From Bacillota bacterium (GTDB lineage Bacteria > Bacillota > Clostridia > Lachnospirales > Lachnospiraceae), in contig JAEYOY010000030.1 in assembly GCA_023411215.1 (NCBI GenBank), positions 1 through 64,000 of the forward strand: 64,000 nt of DNA, written 5' to 3'. Position 1 is the first letter of the stretch; the number at the start of each line of letters is the position of its first letter. The notes below the pieces were generated by a model, which had not been told where the DNA came from, made no database searches, and was given only the letters and a program-made list of their open reading frames with translations. Position numbers and translations under genes: made by a program. Shown here piece by piece: positions 51,318 to 60,048 of the stretch.

Positions 51318-52343
51318 ATGAATACAATGGATTATATAATTAAAACGATAGAGTCATTAGTGAATATACCAAGTCCCTCTGGCTATACGAAGGAGATAAT
51401 GGAGTTTGTAAGGAAAGAAGTGGAGAGTTATGGCTATCCTTGTGAATATAATCAAAAGGGTGGACTCATCATATCAGTTCCAGGAGAGGGAGATGAAACC
51501 TTAGGGCTATCCGCTCATGTCGATACTTTGGGAGCAATGGTACGCTCTATTGATTCGGACGGTACTTTGAAATTCACCTTAATCGGTGGGTATACCATGC
51601 ATAGCGTGGAGGGAGCTTATTGTCAGGTACATACAAGGGATGGGAGATCCTATACAGGAACAATTCTGATCAAAAGTTCCTCTGTACATAGCTATGATGA
51701 TGCCAGAACCATTGAACGCACGGACCGCAATATGCTAATTCGTCTGGATGAGATTGTGAAGTGCAAGGAGGACGTACTGGCTCTAGGAATTAACAGTGGT
51801 GATTACATTAGCTTTGACGCCAAATTCCAGTATACGGATACCGGTTTTGTGAAGTCCAGACATTTGGACGATAAAGCGTCTGTGGCGGTACTACTCGGAA
51901 TGCTCAGGGAGATGTCCGAACAGAAGTGCCTGCCGATGAAGAAGCTTCGGATATTAATCAGCAACTTTGAGGAAGTCGGATACGGCGCAAGCCATCTTCC
52001 TCCGGAAATAAATGAGTTCATAGCTGTTGATATGGGAGCAATTGGTGATGATTTGAATGGATCTGAGTATACGGTCACAATCTGCGCAAAGGATTCTTCA
52101 GGACCCTATGATTATGAAATGACGAATCATCTGATTGCTTTAGCGAAAGAGAATGGAATCGATTATGTGATTGATATCTTTCCGCATTATAGCTCGGATG
52201 TATCCAGCGCTCTCCGTGCAGGGAATGATATCCGTGGAGCCTTAATCGGGCAGGGGGTTCATGCCTCTCATGGAATGGAACGAACTCATAAGCTAGGGCT
52301 TGAGAATACCTTGAAGTTATTAAAGGCTTATATAGGAGTATAA
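51318..52343 (+). CDS. M42 family metallo-aminopeptidase
   Basis: 341 residues. Metal ligands are in LGLSAHVDTLGAMV, the linker SRHLDDKASVAVLLGML, the catalytic Glu pair in SNFEEVGYGAS, AVDMGAIG, and the final His in GVHASHGMERTH. These enzymes form large peptide-degrading shells and were once annotated as cellulases. ATG 51318 has AAAAGGAG 7 bases upstream. The frame remains open to ATG 51189, which follows AAGGAGG by only one base; this would add 43 residues (AWLRYKEYQRKGLDLAYAAR) unlike the family. The short form is chosen. Confidence 0.92.
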   Translation: MNTMDYIIKTIESLVNIPSPSGYTKEIMEFVRKEVESYGYPCEYNQKGGLIISVPGEGDETLGLSAHVDTLGAMVRSIDSDGTLKFTLIGGYTMHSVEGAYCQVHTRDGRSYTGTILIKSSSVHSYDDARTIERTDRNMLIRLDEIVKCKEDVLALGINSGDYISFDAKFQYTDTGFVKSRHLDDKASVAVLLGMLREMSEQKCLPMKKLRILISNFEEVGYGASHLPPEINEFIAVDMGAIGDDLNGSEYTVTICAKDSSGPYDYEMTNHLIALAKENGIDYVIDIFPHYSSDVSSALRAGNDIRGALIGQGVHASHGMERTHKLGLENTLKLLKAYIGV

Positions 52344-52479
52344 AACCAATACAAACAAACAAAAACAACATAATATCGTTATTTGTGATTGACTATAGAC
52401 TACCTGAATGTTACAATTCAATCAAATAAAGTAAAAACAAATAAAAACAAATAAAAGCAACACAACATAGGAGGCTGTA
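52344..52479 (+). other. A/C-rich, G-poor leader of the aldolase-kinase operon
   Basis: Contains AAAAACAAAT-type units (52433-52452) and CAAACAAACAAAAACAACA (52354-52372). Its low structure may serve as an unstructured ribosome landing site. No promoter hexamers are certain. Confidence 0.4.
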
Positions 52480-53157
52480 ATGAGTAAATCCGAGTACGAT
52501 ATTAAGAATGAGATCTGTGAGATAGGAAAGCGGATCTATAACCGCAATATGGTGGCGGCTAACGATGGCAACATCTCTGTTAAACTGAATGACAATGAGT
52601 TCCTTTGTACGCCAACTGGTGTCAGTAAGGGATTTATGACCCCGGACTATATCTGCAAGGTAGATAGGGACGGTAAAATGATTGAAGCAAATGAAGGTTA
52701 TAGACCTTCTTCTGAGATAAAAATGCATATGAGAGTATATAAGGAAAGACCGGATGTAATATCGGTTGTTCATGCTCATCCGATGTATGCAACTGCATTT
52801 GCAATTGCAGGAATCCCTTTGACACAGCAGATTATGCCGGAGGCTATCATCACACTGGGAGCAGTTCCGATTGCAGAATACGGAACTCCTTCTACCGATG
52901 AGATTCCCGATGCGGTATCGAAGTACCTTCCTTACTATGATGCAGTATTACTTGAAAATCATGGAGCCCTCACTTATGGAGATTCTCTAATCAATGCATA
53001 TCATAAGATGGAGTCGGTGGAATTCTATGCACAGCTTTTGTTCCTTTCGAAGCAGTTAGGCGGACCAAGGGAACTTTCCGAAGCACAGGTCCAGAGATTG
53101 TATGGAATTCGCAGACAGTTTGGCATGACCGGTAGACATCCGGCAGATACGCAATAG
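52480..53157 (+). CDS. fucA: Class II aldolase, L-fuculose-phosphate type
   Basis: 225 residues of the zinc-dependent class II aldolase/adducin family. Zinc-binding histidines occur in VVHAHPMYATAFA and VLLENHGALTYG, the catalytic Glu region is PEAIITLG, and the phosphate site is NDGNISVKL with CTPTGVSKG. It would split L-fuculose 1-phosphate or L-rhamnulose 1-phosphate into dihydroxyacetone phosphate and lactaldehyde. AGGAGG precedes the ATG. The kinase gene follows 33 bases later. Which deoxysugar is used is not settled; no isomerase is nearby. Confidence 0.88.
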   Translation: MSKSEYDIKNEICEIGKRIYNRNMVAANDGNISVKLNDNEFLCTPTGVSKGFMTPDYICKVDRDGKMIEANEGYRPSSEIKMHMRVYKERPDVISVVHAHPMYATAFAIAGIPLTQQIMPEAIITLGAVPIAEYGTPSTDEIPDAVSKYLPYYDAVLLENHGALTYGDSLINAYHKMESVEFYAQLLFLSKQLGGPRELSEAQVQRLYGIRRQFGMTGRHPADTQ

Positions 53158-53161
53158 AGAG

Positions 53162-53178
53162 CTGCATCTTAGATGCAG
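53162..53178 (+). repeat. Hairpin next to the rhaB ribosome-binding site
   Basis: CTGCATC-TTA-GATGCAG is a 7-bp hairpin ending 3 bases before GGAGG. The same arms occur before the gene at 55643-55933. Confidence 0.6.
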
Positions 53179-53190
53179 TATGGAGGTAGC

Positions 53191-54597
53191 ATGAAGCAAT
53201 ATTATCTGGCGGTAGATATCGGAGCCTCCAGCGGACGCCATATTCTTGGGTGGATGGAGAAAGGGAAGCTATTTACGGAGGAAGTATATCGTTTTCAGAA
53301 TGGTTTGATTAAGAAAAATGGCCATTTATGTTGGGATTTTGACTTGATGTTCAGAGAAATTGTTGCCGGTTTGAAGCGTTGTAAGGAAATAGGAAAATGT
53401 CCTATCAGTATGGGAATTGATACCTGGGGTGTTGACTTTGTTCTACTGGATGAGAAGGATCAGGTGCTGGGAGATGTTATCGGCTATCGTGACCACCGAA
53501 CCGAGGGTATGGATGAGAAGCTATATAAGATCATACCGGAGAAGGAACTTTATGGACGAAACGGCATCCAGAAGGCTATTTTTAACAGCATATATCAGCT
53601 TTATGCCATTAAAGAAGAGCATCCGGAATATCTGGAGCAGGCGAAGACCTATCTTATGACACCGGAATATTTTAATTTTCTTCTAACCGGTATCAAGAAA
53701 GCCGAATATACGATAGCGACCACCTCTCAACTGATAAATGCCAGAACAAATACTTGGGATTATGAGTTGATGGATATTCTTGGATATCCAAAGGATATCT
53801 TTATGCCCGTATGTATGCCGGGAACCATCGTTGGAATGCTCAGATCTGAGCTGGTGGAAGAAATTGGTTATGATATTAAGGTAATGCTTGTCGGAAGCCA
53901 TGATACTGCTTCTGCCGTTGTTTCTGTTCCTTCTACGAGTGAGGATGTATTATATATAAGCTCTGGAACCTGGTCACTCATGGGAGTTGAGCGGCAGACC
54001 CCGGATCTTAGCACGAATAGTCAGGAACGTAATTTCACGAACGAAGGCGGCTATGACCATCGGTTCCGATATCTGAAGAATATTATGGGGTTATGGATGA
54101 TTCAATCGGTACGTCACGAGCACCAGGATCACTACTCCTTTGGGGATCTCTGTACCATGGCGGAAGAGAATGCGGATTTTCCCAGCCGAATTAATGTGAA
54201 CCATGCCTCTTTTCTCTCGCCGGATAATATGACCCGGGCTATCAATGATTATCTGAAATCAACAGGCCAGAAGCTACCGGATAATATAGGTCAGCTTTCA
54301 GCCTGCATCTATCAAAGTCTAGCTGAATGTTATGCGGATACGGTTCGCGAACTGGAGGAGGTTACAGGCAAGTTATACCAGGAAATTCATATTGTCGGTG
54401 GAGGGTCCAATGCGGATTATCTGAACCGGCTGACAGCACAGAAGACACATAGGAAAGTATATGCCGGTCCTGTAGAAGCAACCGCGATTGGTAATATAGC
54501 TGTTCAGCTGATCAGTGATAGGGTTTTCGAGAATCTTTGTGTTGCAAGAGGCTGTATATATGCTTCATCTGATGTAAAGAAGTATGAATTTGTCTGA
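53191..54597 (+). CDS. rhaB: Rhamnulokinase-like FGGY carbohydrate kinase
   Basis: 468 residues of the FGGY/actin-fold kinase family. YLAVDIGASSGRHILG is the ATP phosphate-binding start, SMGIDTWGVDFVLLD and YRDHRTEGM are characteristic of rhamnulokinases, SSGTWSLMG is the phosphate 2 loop and HIVGGGSNADYLNRLTA is the adenosine motif. It would make L-rhamnulose (or L-fuculose) 1-phosphate for the adjacent aldolase. ATG 53191 is used because GGAGG lies 4 bases before; an ATG at 53173 precedes the site. Forms an operon with fucA and is followed by a DeoR regulator. Confidence 0.9.
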   Translation: MKQYYLAVDIGASSGRHILGWMEKGKLFTEEVYRFQNGLIKKNGHLCWDFDLMFREIVAGLKRCKEIGKCPISMGIDTWGVDFVLLDEKDQVLGDVIGYRDHRTEGMDEKLYKIIPEKELYGRNGIQKAIFNSIYQLYAIKEEHPEYLEQAKTYLMTPEYFNFLLTGIKKAEYTIATTSQLINARTNTWDYELMDILGYPKDIFMPVCMPGTIVGMLRSELVEEIGYDIKVMLVGSHDTASAVVSVPSTSEDVLYISSGTWSLMGVERQTPDLSTNSQERNFTNEGGYDHRFRYLKNIMGLWMIQSVRHEHQDHYSFGDLCTMAEENADFPSRINVNHASFLSPDNMTRAINDYLKSTGQKLPDNIGQLSACIYQSLAECYADTVRELEEVTGKLYQEIHIVGGGSNADYLNRLTAQKTHRKVYAGPVEATAIGNIAVQLISDRVFENLCVARGCIYASSDVKKYEFV

Positions 54598-54663
54598 TTC
54601 ATCCAATAATGTAAGATGCTTTCACGGCTTGCTATTATGAATTAGTGATATTTCGTTCGATTC

Positions 54664-54821
54664 TTGACAAGAGTTGGGAACAAAGATACTATAATGTGAA
54701 TATAATAACGTTGCTTACTTCGAATTTCTGTCCCTATATAACTGATAAAATGGTCTGCCCAGCTCTGCTTCATTTGTTGCTCGTGTAGAATAATTTATCG
54801 TCAGGATATAGGGACTTTTTT
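54664..54821 (+). ncRNA. Candidate small RNA or attenuator upstream of deoR
   Basis: A promoter-like TTGACA (54664-54669), 17 bases, TACTAT (54687-54692) is followed by a terminator-like hairpin: GTCCCTATAT (54730-54739) pairs with ATATAGGGAC (54806-54815), extended inward by CTGATAAA / TTTATCGTCAG, and followed by six T. The resulting transcript of about 120 bases ends 35 bases before the DeoR gene. No known family recognised. Confidence 0.5.
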
Positions 54822-54856
54822 ATATACAAGAATTAACAATATTAGGAGGTAAGAAA

Positions 54857-55627
54857 ATGCTTGCAATAGAGAGAAGAAATCAAATATTAGCTCTTCTTCA
54901 GAAGGATAGCAGAGTAGTGGTCGGGGATCTTGCGAAAGTCTTTCGAGTAACAGAGGAAACAATTAGAAGAGATCTTGAGAAGCTTGAGAAACAGGGGTTC
55001 GCCAAGAAGGCATACGGTGGAGCGATAATTAATGAGAGCTTCCATGTTGATCTTCCGTATACCGTTCGGCAAAAAACGAATGTGCAGAATAAGCAGGAGA
55101 TAGCAGAATTGGTTTGTGGATTGGTTCAAGATGGTGACCATATTATGTTGGATGCAAGCTCAACTGCGGTATATATAGCAAAGCATCTGAAGGACAAGAA
55201 GAATCTAACGATTATTACGAATTCCATCGAAATACTCATTGAACTTTCCAATGTGAGCGGATGGAAGATATTTTCTACCGGAGGAGTCATGAAAGAAGGA
55301 TCGCTTTCTCTGGTAGGTTATCAGGCAGAAAAGATGATAAGTTCCTTCCATGTGGACAAGACGATTATTTCCTGCAAAGGAATTGATATTCAGAAAGGAA
55401 TTACTGACTCGAATGAGATGGAAGCCTATATTAAAAAGTTAATGTTGGACTCGGCTAATATGAAAATCCTAGCTGCAGATAATACAAAATTTGATAAGGT
55501 ATCCTTTGCAAGGATAGATGAGTTATCCGGAATAAACCTTATTATTACGGATCTGGAACCTGATATAAGATGGATGAATGCATTGGAGCAAACGAATATA
55601 GAAAGTTATTATAAGGACAGAAGGTAA
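54857..55627 (+). CDS. DeoR-family transcriptional regulator
   Basis: 256 residues. The winged helix includes RVVVGDLAKVFRVTEETIRR and the hallmark AYGGAI; the effector domain has MLDASSTAVYIAKHL, ITNSIEIL and ILAADNTKFDKV. It probably responds to a phosphorylated deoxysugar and represses the aldolase-kinase genes just upstream. AGGAGG is 7 bases before the ATG. It lies behind a terminator-like hairpin, so its expression may depend on read-through. Confidence 0.92.
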   Translation: MLAIERRNQILALLQKDSRVVVGDLAKVFRVTEETIRRDLEKLEKQGFAKKAYGGAIINESFHVDLPYTVRQKTNVQNKQEIAELVCGLVQDGDHIMLDASSTAVYIAKHLKDKKNLTIITNSIEILIELSNVSGWKIFSTGGVMKEGSLSLVGYQAEKMISSFHVDKTIISCKGIDIQKGITDSNEMEAYIKKLMLDSANMKILAADNTKFDKVSFARIDELSGINLIITDLEPDIRWMNALEQTNIESYYKDRR

Positions 55628-55642
55628 CCGGAAGATGAATGA

Positions 55643-55933
55643 CTAATCCTTGTTCTTCTTTACACCCAAATTAGGTATAAAAGCAAAATAAAATCCAACC
55701 AGAGCACCTGTTATTAATCTGGAATCAGTTATTCCGAGGGAACCACATACCATTTGAATTGTTATGTGCAAAACAGCAGCGAAAAAAATCCATACAGTTG
55801 CATTGTAGATGGGATTCAAACGGCGGTTAATGAAGGCCCAGAGTCTTTTACTCCAGCCTAGCTTGATAGAAAGTTTCATAAATATAGTCCCTGAAACCGC
55901 CATAGCGAGCAATTGTGATAACAATGTCTTCAT
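55643..55933 (-). CDS. Small membrane protein of unknown function
   Basis: 96 residues with three hydrophobic segments (about 4-21, 43-63 and 68-86). It includes LSIKLGWSKRLWAFINRRLN, a basic cytoplasmic loop, and ends PNLGVKKNKD. ATG 55933 has GGAGG 5 bases upstream; the TTG at 55945 overlaps that site. A CTGCATC hairpin (55947-55963) lies next to the ribosome-binding site. Convergent with the DeoR gene. Family not recognised. Confidence 0.65.
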   Translation of the reverse strand: MKTLLSQLLAMAVSGTIFMKLSIKLGWSKRLWAFINRRLNPIYNATVWIFFAAVLHITIQMVCGSLGITDSRLITGALVGFYFAFIPNLGVKKNKD

Positions 55934-55946
55934 ACGAACCTCCAAT

Positions 55947-55963
55947 CTGCATCATCGATGCAG
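55947..55963 (-). repeat. Hairpin next to a ribosome-binding site
   Basis: On the minus strand CTGCATC-GAT-GATGCAG ends 3 bases before GGAGG. Same arms as 53162-53178. Confidence 0.6.
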
Positions 55964-56246
55964 TTCATAATACCGAAAGATCAGCGATCCTCTTTAACTC
56001 ATGACAGTAGAAAATTCGCGAAGCTTACTTTCTATTGCCAAAGATAATTATACATCAAGGATTGCCTGGGTGCAAGAAGTTATAGATATAGACAAATTGT
56101 GCGAAATTACTAAAATGTAATAATAATATGTTAAATTACTGGCAATATGTGTTGTATAATGCTATAATATGACTATAAAAGCATGTGTCCTACGGATACA
56201 AATGAAGACATAAGATAAAAAAGCATAAGAACTCTGGAGGAAAAAG

Positions 56247-58535
56247 ATGGCAAAGATTGGTGGAGACTTAACTAAAAAGCTAATGACTATTATGAAGGTA
56301 CAAAAGAACAAAGAGCTTACAGATGACACGACATCATCTGAGGGGACAGGGATACCAAAGAAGGGGAATAAACTTCAGAATGGTTATCGTAATGATAAGA
56401 GGCAGGATGTTAAGAATAAGGTCTTAACCGCGAAAGAGAGAGTAAGGACAGAGAAAGAGGGATTCTTAGAGAATGCTTCTAAGGTGAGATTAATCTCAAC
56501 CCTTAGGTTTAAGCTTGTTGCCTCCTTTCTGGTACCTATTATATTTATTATCAGCTTAGGAGTCGTATCCTTCTTAAAGGCATCGGAAGGTATTCAAAGT
56601 AATTATGAGAAAGCAACAGTAGATACAATTGGTATGGCCGGTGAATTTTTACGCTTTGGTTTCGAATCGGTTGAAGCGACTGCCATACAATATGCAAATG
56701 ATGATGCGATAAACAGATATTTTTCTAATATCGATGATAAATTTGAAGCTAACATGAACAGAAAGGCCATTTCATCTTCACTCATGGCCAAGCAAGTTAC
56801 AGATGAGTTCATTGAGAATATTTATTTATTGTCCGATGAAATTGATTCTATCGCGACTTCAGGTGTGTTCTATAAGAAAAAAATAGTGGATGAATTCAGG
56901 ACTACGGAGATTGGTGCCAAAATAGGCAAGACTGGAAATGTATGGGATGGCGAAGATGCCTTTCTGGATGAAAAACTGGAGTCGGACAGCAGTGAATACT
57001 CTATGCGTTTGATCAGAAATATCATGAACCGGAATTCCTTGGTAATCATTGAAACAAAAGCTAATGTAGTTAAGGATATTTTAGCTGATTTAGAGTTTGA
57101 TAAAACCGGTTTCTTAGGGCTCGTAACTGTGGATGGAAGAGAGATTATCGATTATTCATTAAAAGTAGAGGATCCGGATATTGATGTAGAAGCGTTGAAA
57201 GCAGAGAAGGTATTTGTTAATGAAACATTCTATCAGGAAACACTTGATTCAGATGAAAAAAGCGGATTCAAGTATGTAGAATATAAGGGTGATACCTATT
57301 TATTCATGTTTGCTAAAATAGGCCAAACAGGTGCCACTCTCTGTGCATTAATGCCTAAGTCTACCATAACAAGCCAAGCGGATGCCATTAAAAAAATTAC
57401 AGTTATTATTGTTATTATTGCCTGCTTTGCTGCGGTCACAATTGCAGCCTGGTTATCTACCGGAATTGATAAGACAATCAAGGGTATTATCAGTAAGTTA
57501 AAATTAGCAGCAAAGGGTGATCTTACCGTTCAATTTGATTCAAAACGTAAGGATGAGTTTCATATATTAATTGATGAGATACAGACTACCTTTGGTAAGA
57601 TGAAGGATCTGATTCAACAAGTTAAGACTTTGAGTGGTGAGGTGTCAGAATCAGCATCCAATGTATCTATGACCTCCGAATTATTCCTCAAATCATCGGA
57701 AGACATCTCTTCAGCCATGAATGAGATAGAACAAGGAATTAATCAACAAGCAAAGGATGCAGAGGAATGCCTGGTACAGATGGACAGTCTGTCTCAGAAG
57801 ATTGAGGTTGTGAGTATGAACACAAAGGAAATCGGCCAGATTGCAGATAGTACCAAAATGAGTGTCAAGGAAGGTACTGTCATCTCGGAAGAACTGAACC
57901 AGCAGACGAAGTCAACCATCGAGATTACAACAGATATTATTAAAGATATTGAGAAGCTTTCCGAGAAATCCTCCTCAATCAATAAGATTATCAATGTGAT
58001 CAATGATATCGCGAATCAGACGAACCTGTTATCGTTAAATGCCTCCATTGAAGCAGCAAGAGCCGGAGAGCATGGAAAAGGCTTTGCCGTTGTTGCCAGT
58101 GAGATCAGAACACTAGCAGAGCAGTCTAAGGCTTCTGTAAACGATATTAAGAAGATTATTGGCAGCATCCAGGAGGATACGACTACTGCGGTTGAGACAG
58201 CGCGTAAGGCGGGTAAGGTATTGGCACTTCAGGAAAGTGCTGTTAAGAATACCACTGATTCCTATGCAAACATCAATGGCAGTGTAGAGAAGCTAGTTGT
58301 ATCATTAAGCTCTATTACCGATAATGTGGCCAATATTGAAGAGGCGCGTATCAGTACACTCGGAGCAATAGAGAATATATCAGCAGTACTGGAAGAGATT
58401 GCGGCTTCTTCTAATAATGTTAATCAGACAGCGTCCAACCAGGTTGCTTCGGTTGAGAGCCTTAATAAATCAGCTGTGAACCTTAATGCCAACTCAGATA
58501 ATCTGGTTAATGAGGTAAAGAAGTTTACAGTCTAG
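56247..58535 (+). CDS. Methyl-accepting chemotaxis protein
   Basis: 762 residues. A basic cytoplasmic tail of about 90 residues precedes the first transmembrane helix (90-110), then a Cache-like external sensor (about 112-380), a second helix (382-405), HAMP (ISKLKLAAKGDLTVQFDSKR) and the signalling domain. The hairpin tip is recognisable at INDIANQTNLLSLNASIEAA and RAGEHGKGFAVVASEIRTLA. It transmits a ligand signal to CheA; the ligand is unknown. GGAGG precedes the ATG. No chemotaxis genes are adjacent. The long N-terminal tail is unusual for the family. Confidence 0.95.
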   Translation: MAKIGGDLTKKLMTIMKVQKNKELTDDTTSSEGTGIPKKGNKLQNGYRNDKRQDVKNKVLTAKERVRTEKEGFLENASKVRLISTLRFKLVASFLVPIIFIISLGVVSFLKASEGIQSNYEKATVDTIGMAGEFLRFGFESVEATAIQYANDDAINRYFSNIDDKFEANMNRKAISSSLMAKQVTDEFIENIYLLSDEIDSIATSGVFYKKKIVDEFRTTEIGAKIGKTGNVWDGEDAFLDEKLESDSSEYSMRLIRNIMNRNSLVIIETKANVVKDILADLEFDKTGFLGLVTVDGREIIDYSLKVEDPDIDVEALKAEKVFVNETFYQETLDSDEKSGFKYVEYKGDTYLFMFAKIGQTGATLCALMPKSTITSQADAIKKITVIIVIIACFAAVTIAAWLSTGIDKTIKGIISKLKLAAKGDLTVQFDSKRKDEFHILIDEIQTTFGKMKDLIQQVKTLSGEVSESASNVSMTSELFLKSSEDISSAMNEIEQGINQQAKDAEECLVQMDSLSQKIEVVSMNTKEIGQIADSTKMSVKEGTVISEELNQQTKSTIEITTDIIKDIEKLSEKSSSINKIINVINDIANQTNLLSLNASIEAARAGEHGKGFAVVASEIRTLAEQSKASVNDIKKIIGSIQEDTTTAVETARKAGKVLALQESAVKNTTDSYANINGSVEKLVVSLSSITDNVANIEEARISTLGAIENISAVLEEIAASSNNVNQTASNQVASVESLNKSAVNLNANSDNLVNEVKKFTV

Positions 58536-58560
58536 GTATTGATATAAGTATATTAGTGAT

Positions 58561-58593
58561 GGAGCGTTTCGGTTATCCGAGGCGCTCCTTTTT
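58561..58593 (+). terminator. Rho-independent terminator after the chemoreceptor gene
   Basis: GGAGCG...TCGG / CCGA...CGCTCC followed by five T. Confidence 0.85.
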
Positions 58594-58629
58594 AAATTCA
58601 AGCAGCAAATTTTGTTGCAAAAAATATTC

Positions 58630-58677
58630 TTGACATATGTTCCAGGTGGTGTTATAGTGTGTATATCGAATATATAC
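58630..58677 (+). promoter_or_regulatory. Promoter and likely operator of the GntR-ABC operon
   Basis: TTGACA (58630-58635), 17 bases, TATAGT (58653-58658). The inverted repeat GTATAT-CGAAT-ATATAC (58661-58677) lies directly downstream and is a plausible site for autoregulation by the GntR protein. Confidence 0.65.
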
Positions 58678-58714
58678 AATATGACATGATATATGCACAG
58701 TGCAGGAGGTAAAA

Positions 58715-59089
58715 ATGGATATACTGATCAGTAATTCCAGTGATAAACCGATTTATGAACAAATTACTTCCCAGATAAAACAGTCGATAATTACCGGCGA
58801 GCTTGAAGCAGGAAGCTTACTGCCTTCGATGCGTATGCTGGCGAAGGAATTAAGAATAAGTGTGATCACTACCAAAAGAGCCTATGAGGATCTGGAGCGC
58901 GATGGATTCATATATACCGTAATCGGAAAGGGCAGCTTTGTTGCAGAGAAAAATATGGAGTTTGTCAGAGAAGAGCAGCTTCGTATTGTGGAGGAACATC
59001 TAGGTAAGGCGGTCGCTGGAGCAAAAGCAGGTGGGATCGGTCTGGAGGAAATTCAGGAAATCATTAAAATGATTTATGAGGAGGAGTAA
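58715..59089 (+). CDS. GntR-family regulator, YtrA subfamily
   Basis: 124 residues. The winged helix includes PIYEQITSQIKQSIITGELE, LLPSMRMLAKELRISVITTK and GFIYTVIGKGSFVA. The short C-terminal part without a ligand domain is typical of the YtrA subfamily, which represses linked ABC transporter operons. AGGAGG is 5 bases before ATG 58715; an earlier in-frame start at 58700 precedes it. The ABC genes follow immediately. Confidence 0.92.
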   Translation: MDILISNSSDKPIYEQITSQIKQSIITGELEAGSLLPSMRMLAKELRISVITTKRAYEDLERDGFIYTVIGKGSFVAEKNMEFVREEQLRIVEEHLGKAVAGAKAGGIGLEEIQEIIKMIYEEE

Positions 59090-59091
59090 AT

Positions 59092-60048
59092 ATGCCTAAT
59101 ACTTATACAGCAGAGAGTAATTCGGTTGCAGGAGAAGTTTCAATAAATGAAAACAAAAAGCTTGGAATTAAGGCAGACACACAAGGATCAGATGCATTGG
59201 TGATTAAAAACCTGACGAAAAGATATAAGGATTTTACCTTAGATAATGTCAGTTTTGCAGTTCCTAAGGGTTCCATCATGGGCTTTGTTGGAGAGAACGG
59301 TGCCGGTAAGACTACAACAATAAAGGCTATTTTGGATCTAATCGGAACAGATGGAGGAGAGGTGAGTATCCTGGGATACTCTTCTAGAAACCTTCCGCTT
59401 GATGTGAAATCAGCCCTTGGAGTGGTGTTTGATGGCAGCAGTCTTCATGATAATCTCAATGTAAAAAATGTAGATTTTGTCATGAAGAATATTTATAAGA
59501 ACTGGGAAAGTGAAAAATTTGCCGGGTATATTAAGCGGTTTGATTTGCCGGAGAGAAAAAATATCAAGGAGTTCTCCAGAGGTATGAAGATGAAGCTGTC
59601 GATTGCAATTGCTTTATCCCATCGTTCCCAGTTACTGATATTAGATGAAGCAACCAGCGGGCTTGACCCCATGGTTCGTGATGAGATACTTGATATTTTC
59701 CTTGAGTTTATTCAGGAGGAGGATCATACTATTCTCTTATCCTCACATATCATAAGTGATATTGAGAAGATTGCAGATTATGTTACCTTTATTCATAAGG
59801 GACGGATTGTATTCAGTGAGACCAAGGATGAATTGATCTATCAATATGGTGTAATCCGCTGTAGGAAGGATGAAGTATCCGCTATCGACCGTAGCTATAT
59901 TGTTGGGGTGCGTGAGAATAGCTTTGGAGCAGAGATTATGATAAAGAAGAAGGATGCTTTTATCAAACAATATCACCATTATGCAGTTGACAGAACCTCC
60001 ATCGAGGAGATTATGCTGTTCATCAGTAGAGGAAAGGAGCTGAACTAA
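59092..60048 (+). CDS. ABC transporter ATP-binding protein (YtrB-like)
   Basis: 318 residues. Walker A is GENGAGKTTT, the signature EFSRGMKMKLSIAIAL (degenerate LSGGQ) and Walker B LLILDEATSGLDP. The first 40 residues (TYTAESNSVAGEVSINENKK) form a polar extension before the usual start near VIKNLTKRYKDF. It begins 2 bases after the GntR stop and ends directly at the permease ATG. Such YtrA-linked transporters are often induced by wall-active antibiotics; the substrate here is unknown. Confidence 0.93.
   Translation: MPNTYTAESNSVAGEVSINENKKLGIKADTQGSDALVIKNLTKRYKDFTLDNVSFAVPKGSIMGFVGENGAGKTTTIKAILDLIGTDGGEVSILGYSSRNLPLDVKSALGVVFDGSSLHDNLNVKNVDFVMKNIYKNWESEKFAGYIKRFDLPERKNIKEFSRGMKMKLSIAIALSHRSQLLILDEATSGLDPMVRDEILDIFLEFIQEEDHTILLSSHIISDIEKIADYVTFIHKGRIVFSETKDELIYQYGVIRCRKDEVSAIDRSYIVGVRENSFGAEIMIKKKDAFIKQYHHYAVDRTSIEEIMLFISRGKELN

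Noticed and set aside
52350..52470. CRISPR-like short A/C-rich repeats
   Set aside because: Units are too short and simple, with no regular spacers and no cas genes nearby.
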